Shown: positions 5,830-6,672 of the stretch, piece by piece
How positions within the stretch are numbered: position 1 is the first letter of the stretch
How the letters are laid out: the number at the start of each line of letters is the position of its first letter
From: DATJOQ01 sp050010455
GTDB lineage: Bacteria > Desulfobacterota > Binatia > Binatales > Binataceae
Direction: 5' to 3'
NCBI GenBank assembly: GCA_050010455.1
Contig: JBEKLA010000230.1
Coordinates: 1-6,672, forward strand
DNA: 6,672 nt
Notes under the pieces: model-generated
Told to the model about the DNA's origin: nothing
Seen by the model: only the letters and a program-made list of their open reading frames with translations
The model's database searches: none
Position numbers and translations under genes: made by a program

Positions 5830-6672
5830 GTGCCGGCCGTGAACGCAAGCCTGATTCGAGAGATCGCGGCGCCATTCCTGCGCCTGGGCACGATCGCCTT
5901 CGGTGGTCCCGCCGCGCACATCGCGATGATGGAGGAGGAGTTCGTGCGCCGCCGCGGATGGCTGTCGCATCAGGAATTCCTCGACATGCTGGGAGCGTCG
6001 AATCTGGTGCCCGGTCCGAGTTCGACGGAGATGGCGATCCACATCGGCCATCAACGGGCGGGATGGCCGGGGCTGGCGATTGCCGGCGTATGCTTCATCG
6101 TGCCGGCGATGGTTATCGTGACCGTCTGCGCGTGGGCTTATGCGACATTCGGATCGCTTCCTCAGATTCAGGGCGTGCTGTACGGAGTCAAACCGGTGAT
6201 TATAGCGGTGGTGGTGCAAGCGCTATGGGCACTCGGGCGCGCGGCGCTAAAGGACAAGTTCCTTGCGGCGATCGGCGTCGTCGCGGCGGCGGCTGCGATA
6301 GCCGGCGCGAACCTGCTGGCAATACTTGTGGCTGCGGGTGTCGTGAATACGCTGCGCGCGTGGATCGAGGGGCGAAGTCATTCCGATAATCCGGTCGGCA
6401 CTTCGGTGGCCATCCCGGTGGCGGCGAAATCGTTGACGGTTTCGAGCGCCGCGCTTGCCGCGTCGATGCCGGTCGGCCTGTCGGCGCTGTTTTTTCTATT
6501 CCTCAAGTTCGGCGCGATCGTTTTCGGAAGCGGCTACGTGCTGCTCGCGTTCCTTCAGGCCGATCTTGTCGATCGGCTGCATTGGCTGACCCAGGCGCAA
6601 CTGCTCGACGCGGTGGCCGTCGGACAGGTGACGCCGGGACCGGTCTTCACCACCGCGACGTTTATCGGCTAC
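5830..6672 (+). CDS. chrA: ChrA-type chromate efflux transporter (3' end outside window)
   Basis: An uninterrupted frame from GTG 5830 to the window edge gives 281 residues of a two-domain (long-chain) CHR-family inner-membrane transporter, usually about 390-450 residues, so roughly the last quarter is missing. The first CHR domain shows FLRLGTIAFGGPAAH (16-30), the EEFVRRRGWLS block and LVPGPSS (59-65). The second repeat starts near 220 with FLKFGAIVFGSGYV (224-237), then the DLVDRLHWLTQ block and GQVTPGP (265-271). Between them are hydrophobic helices and a hydrophilic linker (about 178-205). Family members export chromate by proton-motive force, but many environmental homologues are untested, so the substrate is inferred. 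GTG 5830 has GAGGA 4 nt upstream (5821-5825); GTG 5839 is an alternative lying too far from that site. No regulator gene such as chrB is visible in the window. The gene is divergent from the yceI-like gene. Confidence 0.9.
   Translation, partial: MPAVNASLIREIAAPFLRLGTIAFGGPAAHIAMMEEEFVRRRGWLSHQEFLDMLGASNLVPGPSSTEMAIHIGHQRAGWPGLAIAGVCFIVPAMVIVTVCAWAYATFGSLPQIQGVLYGVKPVIIAVVVQALWALGRAALKDKFLAAIGVVAAAAAIAGANLLAILVAAGVVNTLRAWIEGRSHSDNPVGTSVAIPVAAKSLTVSSAALAASMPVGLSALFFLFLKFGAIVFGSGYVLLAFLQADLVDRLHWLTQAQLLDAVAVGQVTPGPVFTTATFIGY

Noticed and set aside
5814..6389. 191-codon open frame overlapping chrA in another plus-strand frame
   Set aside because: The chrA frame carries the two-domain CHR family motifs without interruption; this overlapping frame gives an Arg/Gly-rich product with no motif.

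Overview
The window is a GC-rich, densely packed stretch of bacterial chromosome. Lipid-modified and exported proteins (a lipobox-type lipoprotein and a periplasmic YceI-family protein) point to a Gram-negative organism. Average gene-to-gene spacing is small and start codons include GTG and TTG. Nothing in the sequence fixes the taxon; a deltaproteobacterial or similar environmental lineage is only a guess. I see no rRNA, tRNA, CRISPR array, insertion sequence, prophage or integration site.

Layout from left to right: (1) the 3' end of a plus-strand alpha/beta hydrolase (ends at 263). (2) Facing it and overlapping it tail-to-tail by 36 bp is a minus-strand three-gene block, read right to left: ABC exporter half A (4959 to 3208), ABC exporter half B (3205 to 1364) and a lipoprotein zinc metallopeptidase of the PF10023 'putative aminopeptidase' type (1367 to 228). 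The junctions are a 2-nt gap (or a 4-nt overlap if a TTG start is used) and a 4-nt overlap, so this is almost certainly one translationally coupled operon. (3) A 108-bp gap (4960-5067) holds a perfect 16-bp inverted repeat just after the stop codon of the next gene, plus a small symmetrical element near the exporter start. (4) A minus-strand YceI-family secreted lipocalin-like protein (5700 to 5068) has a strong ribosome binding site. (5) A 129-bp divergent promoter region (5701-5829) follows. (6) A plus-strand chromate-transporter-family (ChrA) gene starts at GTG 5830 and runs off the right edge.

The best-supported functional reading concerns the exporter. The two halves carry complementary nucleotide-binding-site asymmetry: half A has Asp-Asp where the catalytic Glu is expected and a canonical LSGGQ, whereas half B has the catalytic Glu and a variant LSAGQ. 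This is the pattern of heterodimeric type IV (MdlAB / YheHI / TM287-288-like) exporters with one catalytically degenerate ATP site. The metallopeptidase encoded by the last gene of the operon would sit at the membrane on the outer side, so a link to what is exported is possible but only inferred. The hydrolase, YceI-like and ChrA genes look like independent neighbours. I found no convincing novel system; the most noteworthy points are the exporter-peptidase operon, the long hairpin and a heavily over-represented GATCGCG word.
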